Origin: an uncultured Eubacteriaceae bacterium
GTDB taxonomy: Bacteria; Bacillota; Clostridia; Eubacteriales; Eubacteriaceae
Assembly: GCA_945867155.1 (NCBI GenBank)
Contig: CAMBHL010000005.1
Location: 1-64,000 of the forward strand
Direction of reading: 5' to 3'
Length of the DNA stretch: 64,000 bases
Made by a program: the position numbers and the translations under genes. Below the pieces are notes generated by a model. That model searched no databases and was not told the origin of the DNA. It saw nothing but the letters and a program-made list of their open reading frames with translations. How positions within the stretch are numbered: position 1 is the first letter of the stretch; every line of letters starts with the position of its first letter. Of this stretch, positions 7,687 to 15,133 are shown in pieces.

Positions 7687-8650
7687 GGTCGCTTTTCTTT
7701 TGGGCCGTTTTCCGGCGCATGATTTCGGCCGCCGCGGGCTGGTCGATGTAAAGCTTGTTCACCATGCCCCCTTCGAGGGCGGCCAAAACGGCAGGCACCT
7801 TGTCGAGACCCACGGCCGCCACCATTTTGTTGGGAATTTTCTTGATTTCCTCAAGGGGCGTCGCCACGACCCGGGCATCCAATTCCCGGCTCGCGATGCG
7901 GCCTTCCTGATCAATAAAATGGGAGCACACGTCCCCGACGGCGAGCTTTTCAAGCTTTTCATATTCTTTTTCAGAAAAATAGCCCATCTGGTACAACGCC
8001 GTGGAGTGGCCTGTGGTCCCCACCGAATAAATGGCCGTCCGGCAGTTTTCGGCGAGGGTTAAAATCCGGGCCACTGACGAATCGCTTTTGATGCTCGCCG
8101 CGATCTCCGCCGTATCCACCAGAGCCGGTGCCGGCAGCAGATAGCCTTCCCCTTCAAAACAATGGACAAAAGCCCGGACGATGTGGTCCGCTCCGGCGTC
8201 ATACAGGGCTTTCGACAGCCCGCCGTTGAGCTGGATGATTTTGATGTTTTTTTTATCAATATGTTTCGGCAATACTTCCGTCAGCACCGACAGGGTGTGG
8301 CCCCAGGCGACACCGACCACTTCGCCGTCCTGAACGTCCCGGCTCAAATCGTCGGCGAGGGCCGTGCACACGTCTTTTCTCAGCACGTCCCGGCTGCCCA
8401 CCACGTCCGGCAAGATGGTGACCCGGTCCAGGCCGAAAGCGTCTTTCATGGCGTTTTCCAGATCCACAAAGGCGTGCTTCGGCTCCACAATAGAAATTTT
8501 CACCATGCCCAGCTCCCGGGCCTGGCCGAGCAGCCGGCTCACCGTCGATTTCGACAGATGCTCCGCCCGGGCGATCTCGATCTGGCTCATGCCCAGCTCG
8601 TAATGGCGTTTGGCCACCCGGAGAATAAGGTTCATTTTGTACGGGTCCAT
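7679..8650 (-). CDS. SorC-family sugar-binding transcriptional regulator (copy 2)
   Basis: A 323-aa paralogue of the preceding regulator with the same layout: helix-turn-helix at about 8-45 (MSQIEIARAEHLSKSTVSRL) and an effector domain with VAWGHTL, QLNGG and VGTTG motifs, ending in NKLYID. AAAGGAG precedes the ATG. It is divergent from the second GpsA-like gene, just as copy 1 is divergent from the first, so each regulator is paired with one dehydrogenase. The intergenic region holds a perfect TTGGGA-N4-TCCCAA palindrome. Confidence 0.87.
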   Translation of the reverse strand: MDPYKMNLILRVAKRHYELGMSQIEIARAEHLSKSTVSRLLGQARELGMVKISIVEPKHAFVDLENAMKDAFGLDRVTILPDVVGSRDVLRKDVCTALADDLSRDVQDGEVVGVAWGHTLSVLTEVLPKHIDKKNIKIIQLNGGLSKALYDAGADHIVRAFVHCFEGEGYLLPAPALVDTAEIAASIKSDSSVARILTLAENCRTAIYSVGTTGHSTALYQMGYFSEKEYEKLEKLAVGDVCSHFIDQEGRIASRELDARVVATPLEEIKKIPNKMVAAVGLDKVPAVLAALEGGMVNKLYIDQPAAAEIMRRKTAQKKSDPT

Positions 8651-8711
8651 ATCGGCTCCTTTTGCTTTTTTATTTTATATTAACATATTTCTGCCATTTT
8701 ATTTCAGTGTT

Positions 8712-8727
8712 TTGGGATTTCTCCCAA
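8712..8727. promoter_or_regulatory. Putative SorC-family operator, site 2
   Basis: Perfect 6-4-6 palindrome TTGGGA-TTTC-TCCCAA. It is centred about 67 bp upstream of the predicted start site of the second GpsA-like gene and about 70 bp upstream of the SorC copy 2 ATG, so it could serve activation of one and autoregulation of the other. Confidence 0.55.
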
Positions 8728-8751
8728 TATATGAAATTTCGCCAAATTCTA

Positions 8752-8780
8752 TTGACGGCCGCTGAAAAGGTTTATATAAT
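8752..8780 (+). promoter_or_regulatory. Promoter of the second GpsA-like gene
   Basis: TTGACG (8752-8757), 17-bp spacer, TATAAT (8775-8780). Confidence 0.75.
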
Positions 8781-8845
8781 AGAGGCACATTGAAGGACGA
8801 CAAAAAAATACACTTTATTCTATGAACGATTACGGAGGTAATATT

Positions 8846-9886
8846 ATGGCAATTATGACGTTTATCGGCGCCGGACAAATGGCGTCTGCTCTGACTTTCC
8901 CTGCATTTGAAAACGGCCACGAAGTGCGTCTCGTGGGCACCCCCCTCGACCGGGAAGTCATCGACGGCCTGAAAAAGGACAACTTCCACATCAACTTAAA
9001 GCGCACCCTGCATGACGGCGTGAAATACTATCAGGTGGAAGACATGGAAAAAGCCATCGACGGCGCGGACGTCATCCTGGGCGGCGTGTCCAGCTTCGGC
9101 GTGGACTGGTTCGCCGAAGAAGTCCTGCCCAAGCTTTCTAAAGATGTGCCGGTCATCACCGTCACCAAGGGGATGATCGACCGGGAAGACGGCACGATGA
9201 TGACCTATCCGGATTTCTGGCGTTCCACCGAAGCGGGCAAAGACCTGAACTTAAACGCCATCGGCGGCCCGTGCACAAGCTACGAACTGGCCGACAAGGA
9301 CAACTCCGCCGTCGCCTTCTGCGGCAAGGACATCGACACCCTGCGCTATTTGAAATCCCTCTTTGAAACCGACTATTACCACATCAGCCTGTCCACCGAC
9401 GTGACCGGCGTCGAATGTGCCGTCGCCCTGAAGAACGCCTACGCCCTCGGGGTTTCCCTCGCCGTGGGCCTCGCTGAAAAACGGGAAGGCATCGGCGCCA
9501 TCCACTACAATTCCCAAGCGGCCCTCTTCGGGCAGAGCGTCCGGGAAATGCGCAAGCTGCTGGCCCTCGCCGGCGGCCAGGATGACAACATCGTCTACGG
9601 CGCTGGGGACCTCTACGTCACCATTTTCGGCGGCCGCACCCGGAAGATCGGCACCCTTCTCGGCCGGGGCATGAGCTTCGACGACGCCATGAAGGAACTG
9701 GCCGGGGTCACCCTCGAATCCATCGTCATCGCCACGAGAACGGCCCGCGCCGTCAAAGCCCTGGCGAAAAACGGCAAGGCCGACACCAAGGACTTCCCGC
9801 TTTTGATGCACGTCGACGAAATCATCAACCAGGGCAAACCAGTGAACATTCCGTGGACGTCTTTCGAAACCGAAACGATTCTCTAA
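8846..9886 (+). CDS. GpsA-like NAD(P)-dependent polyol-phosphate dehydrogenase (copy 2)
   Basis: A 346-aa paralogue of the gene at 5506-6558. It keeps GAGQMASALTFP at the nucleotide loop, VRLVGTPLD after the second strand, VTKGM, a lysine in ALKNAYALG, and GAGDLYVTIFGGRTRK. The shared GAGQM and VGTPLD signatures set both copies apart from housekeeping GpsA. GGAGGT (8834-8839) is 6 nt from the ATG at 8846, so the in-frame ATG at 8822 is rejected. It is transcribed alone and ends at a strong terminator. It probably oxidises a polyol phosphate made by a kinase such as the one at 3886, or reduces the ketose phosphate; the substrate is unknown. Confidence 0.8.
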   Translation: MAIMTFIGAGQMASALTFPAFENGHEVRLVGTPLDREVIDGLKKDNFHINLKRTLHDGVKYYQVEDMEKAIDGADVILGGVSSFGVDWFAEEVLPKLSKDVPVITVTKGMIDREDGTMMTYPDFWRSTEAGKDLNLNAIGGPCTSYELADKDNSAVAFCGKDIDTLRYLKSLFETDYYHISLSTDVTGVECAVALKNAYALGVSLAVGLAEKREGIGAIHYNSQAALFGQSVREMRKLLALAGGQDDNIVYGAGDLYVTIFGGRTRKIGTLLGRGMSFDDAMKELAGVTLESIVIATRTARAVKALAKNGKADTKDFPLLMHVDEIINQGKPVNIPWTSFETETIL

Positions 9887-9900
9887 ATCTCCCCCAAACA

Positions 9901-9936
9901 AAAACAGCAGATCTTTTGCAGATCTGCTGTTTTTCT
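9901..9936. terminator. Bidirectional terminator between GpsA-like copy 2 and thiT
   Basis: Perfect 12-bp stem AACAGCAGATCT/AGATCTGCTGTT, 5-nt loop, T-run on plus and A-run on the other side, so it serves both convergent genes. Confidence 0.88.
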
Positions 9937-9937
9937 T

Positions 9938-10606
9938 TTACCGGCCGGCGTCGGTTTTCGCCCGCATCCGTTCGAAGGTGCGGCTCACCGCCGGAATGCA
10001 CAGGACGATCACTGTCATCACCCCTTCTGCGGCGATGTAGGTGAAGTTGTACCACAGCGACCAGGTCCAGGCGTTGAAGTTTTTCGGCACGTATGCCCTG
10101 AAGAAAATCACCCCCGAGGCCACGGCGCAGACGTAGCGGCCGAAAATCCCGAGGAGATAGCCTTTAAGCAGGCCCTTTTTCTGATTCCGGAACACCCCGC
10201 CGATGCCGAGGGCCCCGAACGCCAGAATATAGTCGATCAAAAGCTGAGCCGGGTGAATGACGTAGGGGTCGAACATCAGATTCATGAGGCCGAGGCACAC
10301 ACCGGCCAACACCCCGCGCTTCACGCCGAAGAGGTAGGCGCACAGCGCGATGGGCAGCATGGAAAACGCCGTGACCGAGCCGCCCTGAGGCAGTTTGAAC
10401 AGCCGGATCTGGGCCAGCACAAAAGACAGGGCGATGCACAGGGCCGAGACCACGAGTGCCCGGGTGTCAAAACGCTGGGCCTGGGCCGATTTGGGTTCAT
10501 CGCCGCGTTTTTTCCCGGCAAAGGCCGCCAGAACGAGCAGCACCGCCGCCACCGCTACGGTCAGTCCCTTGCCGCCGGCCGATTCAAAAAAATGTTGTAA
10601 GGACAT
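9938..10606 (-). CDS. thiT: Thiamine transporter ThiT (ECF substrate-binding subunit)
   Basis: A 222-aa integral membrane S-component of an energy-coupling-factor transporter that binds thiamine and imports it with a shared EcfAAT module not found here. About six hydrophobic segments follow a first helix at 10-30. The signature LPQGGSVTAFSMLPI and the later DPYVIHPAQLLIDYILAFG match the ThiT substrate pocket. AAGGAGG lies just before the ATG. A TPP riboswitch directly upstream confirms thiamine specificity. The C-terminal tail after the last helix is basic. Confidence 0.93.
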   Translation of the reverse strand: MSLQHFFESAGGKGLTVAVAAVLLVLAAFAGKKRGDEPKSAQAQRFDTRALVVSALCIALSFVLAQIRLFKLPQGGSVTAFSMLPIALCAYLFGVKRGVLAGVCLGLMNLMFDPYVIHPAQLLIDYILAFGALGIGGVFRNQKKGLLKGYLLGIFGRYVCAVASGVIFFRAYVPKNFNAWTWSLWYNFTYIAAEGVMTVIVLCIPAVSRTFERMRAKTDAGR

Positions 10607-10621
10607 AAAAAAACCTCCTTT

Positions 10622-10722
10622 AATTTCAGGAGGCGCTTCAGCAAACCGCTGCCTGCGCCGGCATTGTCCGGATCAGGTCATGAGGGTCAGGCATCACGCC
10701 TTTCTCAGCAAAAGCTCCCCTG
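10622..10722 (-). ncRNA. TPP riboswitch controlling thiT
   Basis: On minus, the aptamer has the expected blocks in order: GGGGAGC (10714-10720), GCTGAGA, GACCC, CCTGATCCGGA and AATGCCGGCGCAGG. Downstream, CCTCC (10629-10633) can pair with the thiT ribosome site GGAGG (10614-10618), while an upstream GGCGC can compete for GCGCC. This points to control of translation start rather than a terminator, since no T-run is present. Confidence 0.93.
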
Positions 10723-10734
10723 TGTCTATCTACA

Positions 10735-10763
10735 AGCTTATCTTTTTATCTTTTATTTGTCAA
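10735..10763 (-). promoter_or_regulatory. Promoter of the thiT riboswitch transcript
   Basis: On minus, TTGACA (10758-10763), 17-bp spacer, and a weak -10 TAAGCT (10735-10740). It overlaps the stop codon of the upstream hydrolase gene. Confidence 0.5.
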
Positions 10764-11727
10764 ATGATGCGCGGCTTTCCTGCCGATTAAAGCAGTTTTT
10801 TTCGATCCACTCCCCGAGATCTTCAAACACCTGCGACCGGCCGGTCTCCTGCAGAAGCTCGTGGCGAAATCCCGGGTACAGCATCATGTTCACATGGTGA
10901 AGGCCTAAATCTTCTTTGTAAATCTTATAAATGCGCCGCACCGCTTCGCCGTAATCCCCCACCGGATCTTCCGCGCCGCTGACTAGTAAAATCTGCAGGT
11001 CTTTCGGAATCTTCGCCATGCGCTTCGGGTCCTGGGTGCGCTCCACGAGATCCCCAATGGTAAAAAAGCCGTTTAAAGTGAACGTGTAATTGCACTTCGG
11101 GTCGGCGATGTAGCGCCTATTTTCTTCTGTATTGTGGGACAGCCAGTCCTTTTCGGTGATCGGATGTTCAATCCGGTCCAGATAATGGCCGAAAGCGATG
11201 CGGTTCATGAGCGGTGAGCGATAGCGCGCCCCTTTAAAAAACTTGAGCACGCGGCCGATCATCCGGGCACTGTTCACCGTGGCCATGGACTGCATGCCGC
11301 AGCCGGACAAAATGACCCCGGCCGCCGTCACCGGATAACTCGCTATGTAATCCCGGAGCAGGTACGAGCCGAAACTGTGGCCGAACAAAATAAGCGGCAG
11401 GTGCGGATAAACTTCCCGGATCTTCCGATTCACCAAATGAATATCCGCTTCGAGCACCTGCGCCGAGTCCCCGTCGCCGAAATAGCCGAGATCCTCGTTG
11501 GAGTTGACCGAACCGCCGTGGCCCAGCTGGTCGTGGCCCGCCACCACCAAGCCTTTTTCCGCGAGATATCGGGCAAAGGCTTCGTACCGGCCGACGTATT
11601 CCTGCATGCCGTGGACGAGCTGCACCACCCCCAGAGGCTGCGCCGGCATCCAGGCCGTGCACTGAAGGGCCGTCTTTCCGTTCGAAGATTTCACTTCAAA
11701 TCTTTTTTTGTCAATCTGTTGCTGCAT
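10753..11727 (-). CDS. Alpha/beta hydrolase (lysophospholipase/monoacylglycerol lipase-like)
   Basis: A 324-aa cytosolic serine hydrolase of the Hydrolase_4 type. VHGMQEYVGRY carries the oxyanion-hole region, GHDQLGHGGS follows, the nucleophile is S118 in FGHSFGS, and the late AEDPVGDYG and GFRHELL supply the Asp and His of the triad. The order and spacing match bacterial lysophospholipase/monoglyceride lipases; the natural ester is unknown. The ATG at 11727 has GGGAGGA 8 nt before it, so the in-frame start at 11784 is rejected. It ends where the thiT promoter begins, without its own terminator. Confidence 0.85.
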   Translation of the reverse strand: MQQQIDKKRFEVKSSNGKTALQCTAWMPAQPLGVVQLVHGMQEYVGRYEAFARYLAEKGLVVAGHDQLGHGGSVNSNEDLGYFGDGDSAQVLEADIHLVNRKIREVYPHLPLILFGHSFGSYLLRDYIASYPVTAAGVILSGCGMQSMATVNSARMIGRVLKFFKGARYRSPLMNRIAFGHYLDRIEHPITEKDWLSHNTEENRRYIADPKCNYTFTLNGFFTIGDLVERTQDPKRMAKIPKDLQILLVSGAEDPVGDYGEAVRRIYKIYKEDLGLHHVNMMLYPGFRHELLQETGRSQVFEDLGEWIEKNCFNRQESRASFDK

Positions 11728-11787
11728 AATATTCCTCCCGAATTTGAGTATAAAGGAAAGGGGGCAGGATTGCAAACGATGCACAGT

Positions 11788-11826
11788 AAAAAAGCCCGGA
11801 ACGCATTTCCAGGCTTTTGATTTTTT
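11788..11826 (-). terminator. Terminator of the isomerase gene
   Basis: On minus, an 11-bp stem AAAGCCTGGAA/TTCCGGGCTTT with one G-T pair, loop ATGCG, followed by TTT-ACTG; it sits right after the stop at 11842. Confidence 0.7.
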
Positions 11827-11841
11827 AGCATGCCGTATGGC

Positions 11842-12618
11842 TTACTGAATCCCCGCTTCTCTCAGGGCGTTCATGATTTCTTCAAAGGTGTCGGTGTGCC
11901 AGGCGGCCCGGCCGATGAACAGGCCGTTCACGTCTTCGCATTTCGCATAGGCGACGGCGTTGGTGATATTCACAGATCCGCCGAAGAGCAGCGGCACGTC
12001 TTTGCCCTTTTCGCCGTACAAATCGACGAGTACGCCCCTCATGATCTTATGGAGGCCGTCGACAACTTCCGGTTCTGCGGGTATGCCCTGGACGCCGATG
12101 GCCCAATAGGGTTCGTAGGCGATCCACACCCGGTCGAGATCCTTTTCGTTGACGCCGTGCAGGGCGATCTTGATCTGTTTGGCCAAGACTTCAGCAGAGA
12201 CGCCGAATTCTTTTTCCTGCATGTAGTCCCCGACGCAGATCAGTGTCGTGAAGCCGTGCTTTAAGCCTGCGAGAACTTTTTTATTCACAGTATAATCCGT
12301 TTCGTTGTAATACTGGCGCCGTTCGCTGTGGCCGATTTCCAGCAGATCCAGGCCGATTTCTTTTAACATCACCGGCGAAATTTCCCCGGTGAACTGGCCC
12401 GCGTCTTCATAATGCACGTTTTGAGAGCCCAGCATCAGCGAAGATTTTTTTTCGTCGATCAGTTCCCGCTGTTTCCAAAGTTGGACGTAAGGCGGACAAA
12501 TAAAAAATTGATATTCCGGAAATTTTGGAATAATGTCCGTCAAACTGTCCGTGTACGCCAGGCCCTCTTTGGTTGTCTTATTCATTTTCCAGTTGGTGCC
12601 CAACAAAAATTTACCCAT
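11842..12618 (-). CDS. Triosephosphate-isomerase-family sugar-phosphate isomerase
   Basis: A 258-aa TIM-barrel isomerase. Catalytic residues are all present: Lys in NWKMN (8-12), His in IGHSERR and Glu in AYEPYWAIG. The segment after this Glu reads VQGIPAEPE where glycolytic enzymes have TGKTATPEQ, and the phosphate loop is FGGSVN rather than YGGSV. Similar departures are known in the paralogues encoded in dihydroxyacetone-kinase and erythritol gene clusters (TpiA2, and LerI/EryH tetrulose-phosphate isomerases), so a tetrulose phosphate or dihydroxyacetone phosphate substrate is inferred from context. It is divergent from dhaMKL. GAGGTGGG precedes the ATG at 12618; the upstream in-frame ATG lacks one. 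Confidence 0.85.
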   Translation of the reverse strand: MGKFLLGTNWKMNKTTKEGLAYTDSLTDIIPKFPEYQFFICPPYVQLWKQRELIDEKKSSLMLGSQNVHYEDAGQFTGEISPVMLKEIGLDLLEIGHSERRQYYNETDYTVNKKVLAGLKHGFTTLICVGDYMQEKEFGVSAEVLAKQIKIALHGVNEKDLDRVWIAYEPYWAIGVQGIPAEPEVVDGLHKIMRGVLVDLYGEKGKDVPLLFGGSVNITNAVAYAKCEDVNGLFIGRAAWHTDTFEEIMNALREAGIQ

Positions 12619-12687
12619 ATAACCCACCTCGTTTTCTGTGTATTTGCTCTTAAGTATACCCAATTTTCTTCACTAGTTGTGAAGTTT

Positions 12688-12716
12688 TATACACTTTTAC
12701 ATAATTTCACTGTCAA
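12688..12716 (-). promoter_or_regulatory. Promoter of the isomerase gene
   Basis: On minus, TTGACA (12711-12716), 17-bp spacer, TGTATA (12688-12693). Confidence 0.65.
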
Positions 12717-12730
12717 AATTTGCTTAAAAA

Positions 12731-12764
12731 TCTGGTATCTCCCATAAAATTCTGGTATTATAAT
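12731..12764 (+). promoter_or_regulatory. Direct repeat and -10 box upstream of dhaM
   Basis: TCTGGTAT occurs at 12731-12738 and again at 12751-12758, exactly 20 bp apart, the second copy directly abutting a TATAAT (12759-12764). No good -35 is seen at 17 bp, so an activator bound to the repeats is possible. The regulator is not identified. Confidence 0.45.
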
Positions 12765-12829
12765 TTTGAATACGAAAATAAGGTTTTAGATTTTGATTCG
12801 TCATAATTCAATATAAAGGAGTTTTACAA

Positions 12830-13231
12830 ATGGCAAAAACAGGTATGATTATTGTTTCTCACAGTGAAGAAATTGCCAACGGCGTCGTGAAGCTGGCGTC
12901 TGAAATGTCCGGCGACAACGTGGTGTTCAAAGCCGCCGGGGGCACCGGAGACGGACGTCTCGGCACCTCTGCCATGACGGTGCTCAAAGCGATCGAAGAA
13001 CTGGCAGACTGCAAGAGCATCCTGCTCTACTGCGATCTCGGCAGCTCGGTGCTCAGCTCTGAAACAGCCATTGACATGGTCGACAAAGTCGCGCTCAAAG
13101 CGAAATGCCACATCGTCGACGCACCTTTGGTCGAAGGGGCTTTCTTCGGTGCAGTTGAAGCCGCAGCTTCCGACGATGTTCAGAAGATCATCTCCGAATC
13201 TGACCACGCAAGAAATCTGCATAAAAACTAA
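12830..13231 (+). CDS. dhaM: DhaM, PTS phosphoryl carrier for dihydroxyacetone kinase
   Basis: A 133-aa EIIA-Man-type domain that passes phosphate from HPr to DhaL. The N-terminus MIIVSHSEEIANG holds the phosphorylated His at position 11; GTGDGRLGTS and CDLGSSV are family motifs. It lacks the extra HPr and EI domains found in the long enterobacterial form, as usual in Firmicutes. A clear AAGGAG is upstream. First gene of dhaM-dhaK-dhaL, an order starting with the carrier. It ties this operon to phosphoenolpyruvate rather than ATP. Confidence 0.9.
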   Translation: MAKTGMIIVSHSEEIANGVVKLASEMSGDNVVFKAAGGTGDGRLGTSAMTVLKAIEELADCKSILLYCDLGSSVLSSETAIDMVDKVALKAKCHIVDAPLVEGAFFGAVEAAASDDVQKIISESDHARNLHKN

Positions 13232-13249
13232 TCGTTTTGATCTGCTCTG

Positions 13250-13282
13250 ATGATAAGGCCGCGGGGAAGCAGCCTTGATCAT
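13250..13282 (+). repeat. Intercistronic hairpin between dhaM and dhaK
   Basis: ATGATAAGGC pairs with GCCTTGATCAT through a one-base bulge, with a GC-rich 12-nt loop. No T-run follows; it probably adjusts message stability between the two genes. Confidence 0.35.
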
Positions 13283-13314
13283 ACACAATTTATTTACTTC
13301 AGGAGGGTATCATT

Positions 13315-14337
13315 ATGGCTAAGTTAAAACGTTTATTCAACGACCCTTATCAAATCGTCGATGAAATGATCGAAGGGTACGCAAAAGCGCATAAACAGTA
13401 TGTCCACATGGACGACAGCGAAGAAGCTCAGGGGCGCGTCCTCGTGTCTAACGAAGTGGGCAAAAAAGACAAAGTCGGCATCGTCGTCGGCGGCGGCACC
13501 GGACACGAACCGATGTTCCTCGGCTATGTGGGCAAGGATTTCGCTGACGCAGTCGTCATGGGCAACATCAACACGTCCCCGTCACCGGACCCATGCTACG
13601 CGGCAGCGAAGGCGGTCGACACCGGCAAAGGCGTCGTCTTCCTGTACGGCAACTACGCCGGGGATGTCATGAACTTTGACATGGGCGCTGAAGAAGCGGA
13701 AGACGAAGACGACATCGTCGTGAAATCCGTCACCGTCAAAGATGACGTGGTGTCCGCACCGAAAGATAAAATTGAAGACCGCCGCGGCGTCGCCGGGGAC
13801 TTCATCGTCTTCAAGGCTGCAGGGGCTGCTGCTGCTCAAGGCAAAGACATTGACGAAGTCGTCCGCATCGCGGAAAAAGCCAACGCGGTGACCCGCTCCA
13901 TGGGCGTGGCCATGTCCTCTTCGACCATTCCGGCCAAAGGCGGCACCATCTTCGAAATGGAAGACGGCGACATGGAAATCGGCATGGGCATCCACGGCGA
14001 ACCGGGCGTGCGCCGGGGCAAGATCGACACCGCGGACAACGTGGTCGACGAAATCATGGACCCGATCCTGTCCGACCTGCCTTTCGAAAAAGGCGATGAA
14101 GTGTACGTCCTCGTCAACAGCTTGGGCGCAACCCCGCTCATGGACCTGCACGTCTGCTTCAGACGCGTCGCCCAGATCCTCGAAGAAAAGGGCATCACGG
14201 TTTATAAAACATTAGTGGGTCCGTTCGCAACCTCTATGGATATGGCTGGCATGTCCATCACCCTGACGAAACTCGATGATGAACTGAAGGAACTCCTCGA
14301 CTATCCGTGCGACACCCCATACTTCACCCAATTCTAA
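13315..14337 (+). CDS. dhaK: DhaK, substrate-binding subunit of PTS-type dihydroxyacetone kinase
   Basis: A 340-aa subunit that binds dihydroxyacetone or a related ketose covalently through a histidine. GGGTGHEP (59-66) contains the catalytic His H64, NYAGDVMNF the acid/base D117, and GIHGEPG the hemiaminal-forming H227, so the active site is complete. After GHEP the sequence is MFLGYVG where common DhaK has AHAGYVG, a region lining the substrate pocket, so the substrate may be larger, for example an erythrulose; this is inference. GGAGGG precedes the ATG. It lies between dhaM and dhaL in the operon. Confidence 0.9.
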   Translation: MAKLKRLFNDPYQIVDEMIEGYAKAHKQYVHMDDSEEAQGRVLVSNEVGKKDKVGIVVGGGTGHEPMFLGYVGKDFADAVVMGNINTSPSPDPCYAAAKAVDTGKGVVFLYGNYAGDVMNFDMGAEEAEDEDDIVVKSVTVKDDVVSAPKDKIEDRRGVAGDFIVFKAAGAAAAQGKDIDEVVRIAEKANAVTRSMGVAMSSSTIPAKGGTIFEMEDGDMEIGMGIHGEPGVRRGKIDTADNVVDEIMDPILSDLPFEKGDEVYVLVNSLGATPLMDLHVCFRRVAQILEEKGITVYKTLVGPFATSMDMAGMSITLTKLDDELKELLDYPCDTPYFTQF

Positions 14338-14365
14338 GGAAAATAAAAGAGAATAGAGGCAATTT

Positions 14366-15016
14366 ATGGCAGAAACACTGAGCAAAGACTATTTTGTTAA
14401 AGTTATTGAAGATTTGATCCCGTGGATCGAAGACCGGAAGGAATACTTCACCGATCTCGACTCCGCAATCGGCGATGCCGACCACGGCATCAACCTATCC
14501 ATCGGCTTCCGGGAAGTGGCAAGCCACCTGGATGAATGGAAAGATGAAAATGTCGCGACCCTGTACAAAAACGTCGGCAAAGCCCTTCTGGACAAAGTGG
14601 GCGGCTCCGCAGGGCCCCTGTACGGCAGCTTCTTCATGAAGTTCGGCGTGCCGGTCAAGAAAAAAGGCCCCGACGAAGGGGTCACCGACGATGAATTCGT
14701 CGCCATGATGGACAAGGCCATTGCCATCATCCAGAAACGCGGTAAATCCACCACCGGCGAAAAAACCATGAACGACACCCTGATGCCAGCCCTCGACGCC
14801 CTGAAAGCGGCGCACGCAGCGGGCGACGACATCAAGACCGCCATGGGCAAAGCCGTCGAAGCCGGCAAGGCCGGACTCGAATCGACCCGCAACATGGTCG
14901 CGACCAAAGGCCGAGCCATGCGCCTCGGCGAACGTGCGGTCGGCCATCTGGACCCCGGTGCGGCCTCAACCGCTGAAATGCTCGAAATTTTTTACAAAGA
15001 TATGCCGGACGCTTAA
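14366..15016 (+). CDS. dhaL: DhaL, ADP-binding subunit of PTS-type dihydroxyacetone kinase
   Basis: A 216-aa helical-barrel subunit with a tightly bound ADP that is phosphorylated by DhaM and donates phosphate to the ketose on DhaK. LDSAIGDADHGIN supplies the Mg2+-binding Asp residues D32, D37 and D39; GGSAGPLYG, TTGEKTM and LGHLDPGAAST-like motifs (VGHLDPGAAS) complete the nucleotide site. Last gene of the dhaMKL operon, 28 bp after dhaK, followed by a strong terminator. Confidence 0.92.
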   Translation: MAETLSKDYFVKVIEDLIPWIEDRKEYFTDLDSAIGDADHGINLSIGFREVASHLDEWKDENVATLYKNVGKALLDKVGGSAGPLYGSFFMKFGVPVKKKGPDEGVTDDEFVAMMDKAIAIIQKRGKSTTGEKTMNDTLMPALDALKAAHAAGDDIKTAMGKAVEAGKAGLESTRNMVATKGRAMRLGERAVGHLDPGAASTAEMLEIFYKDMPDA

Positions 15017-15026
15017 TCCGGCGCCA

Positions 15027-15056
15027 CGCCTGCGGATCTTTCCGCAGGCTTTTTTT
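15027..15056 (+). terminator. Terminator of dhaMKL
   Basis: GCCTGCGG-ATCTTT-CCGCAGGC followed by seven T. Confidence 0.92.
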
Positions 15057-15077
15057 GTACACACAATCTTAATCTGT

Positions 15078-15106
15078 TTGTGGCCGGGTCGTTTTCATGT
15101 TAAAAT
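15078..15106 (+). promoter_or_regulatory. Promoter of lemA
   Basis: TTGTGG (15078-15083), 17-bp spacer, TAAAAT (15101-15106), then AGGAGG before the lemA ATG. Confidence 0.5.
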
Positions 15107-15133
15107 ATAACAAAATTACTAGGAGGTACTCTC

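Noticed and set aside
11842..12618. Firm assignment as glycolytic triosephosphate isomerase
   Set aside because: Loop sequences differ from glycolytic enzymes and the gene is linked to dhaMKL rather than gap-pgk; only family-level assignment is safe.
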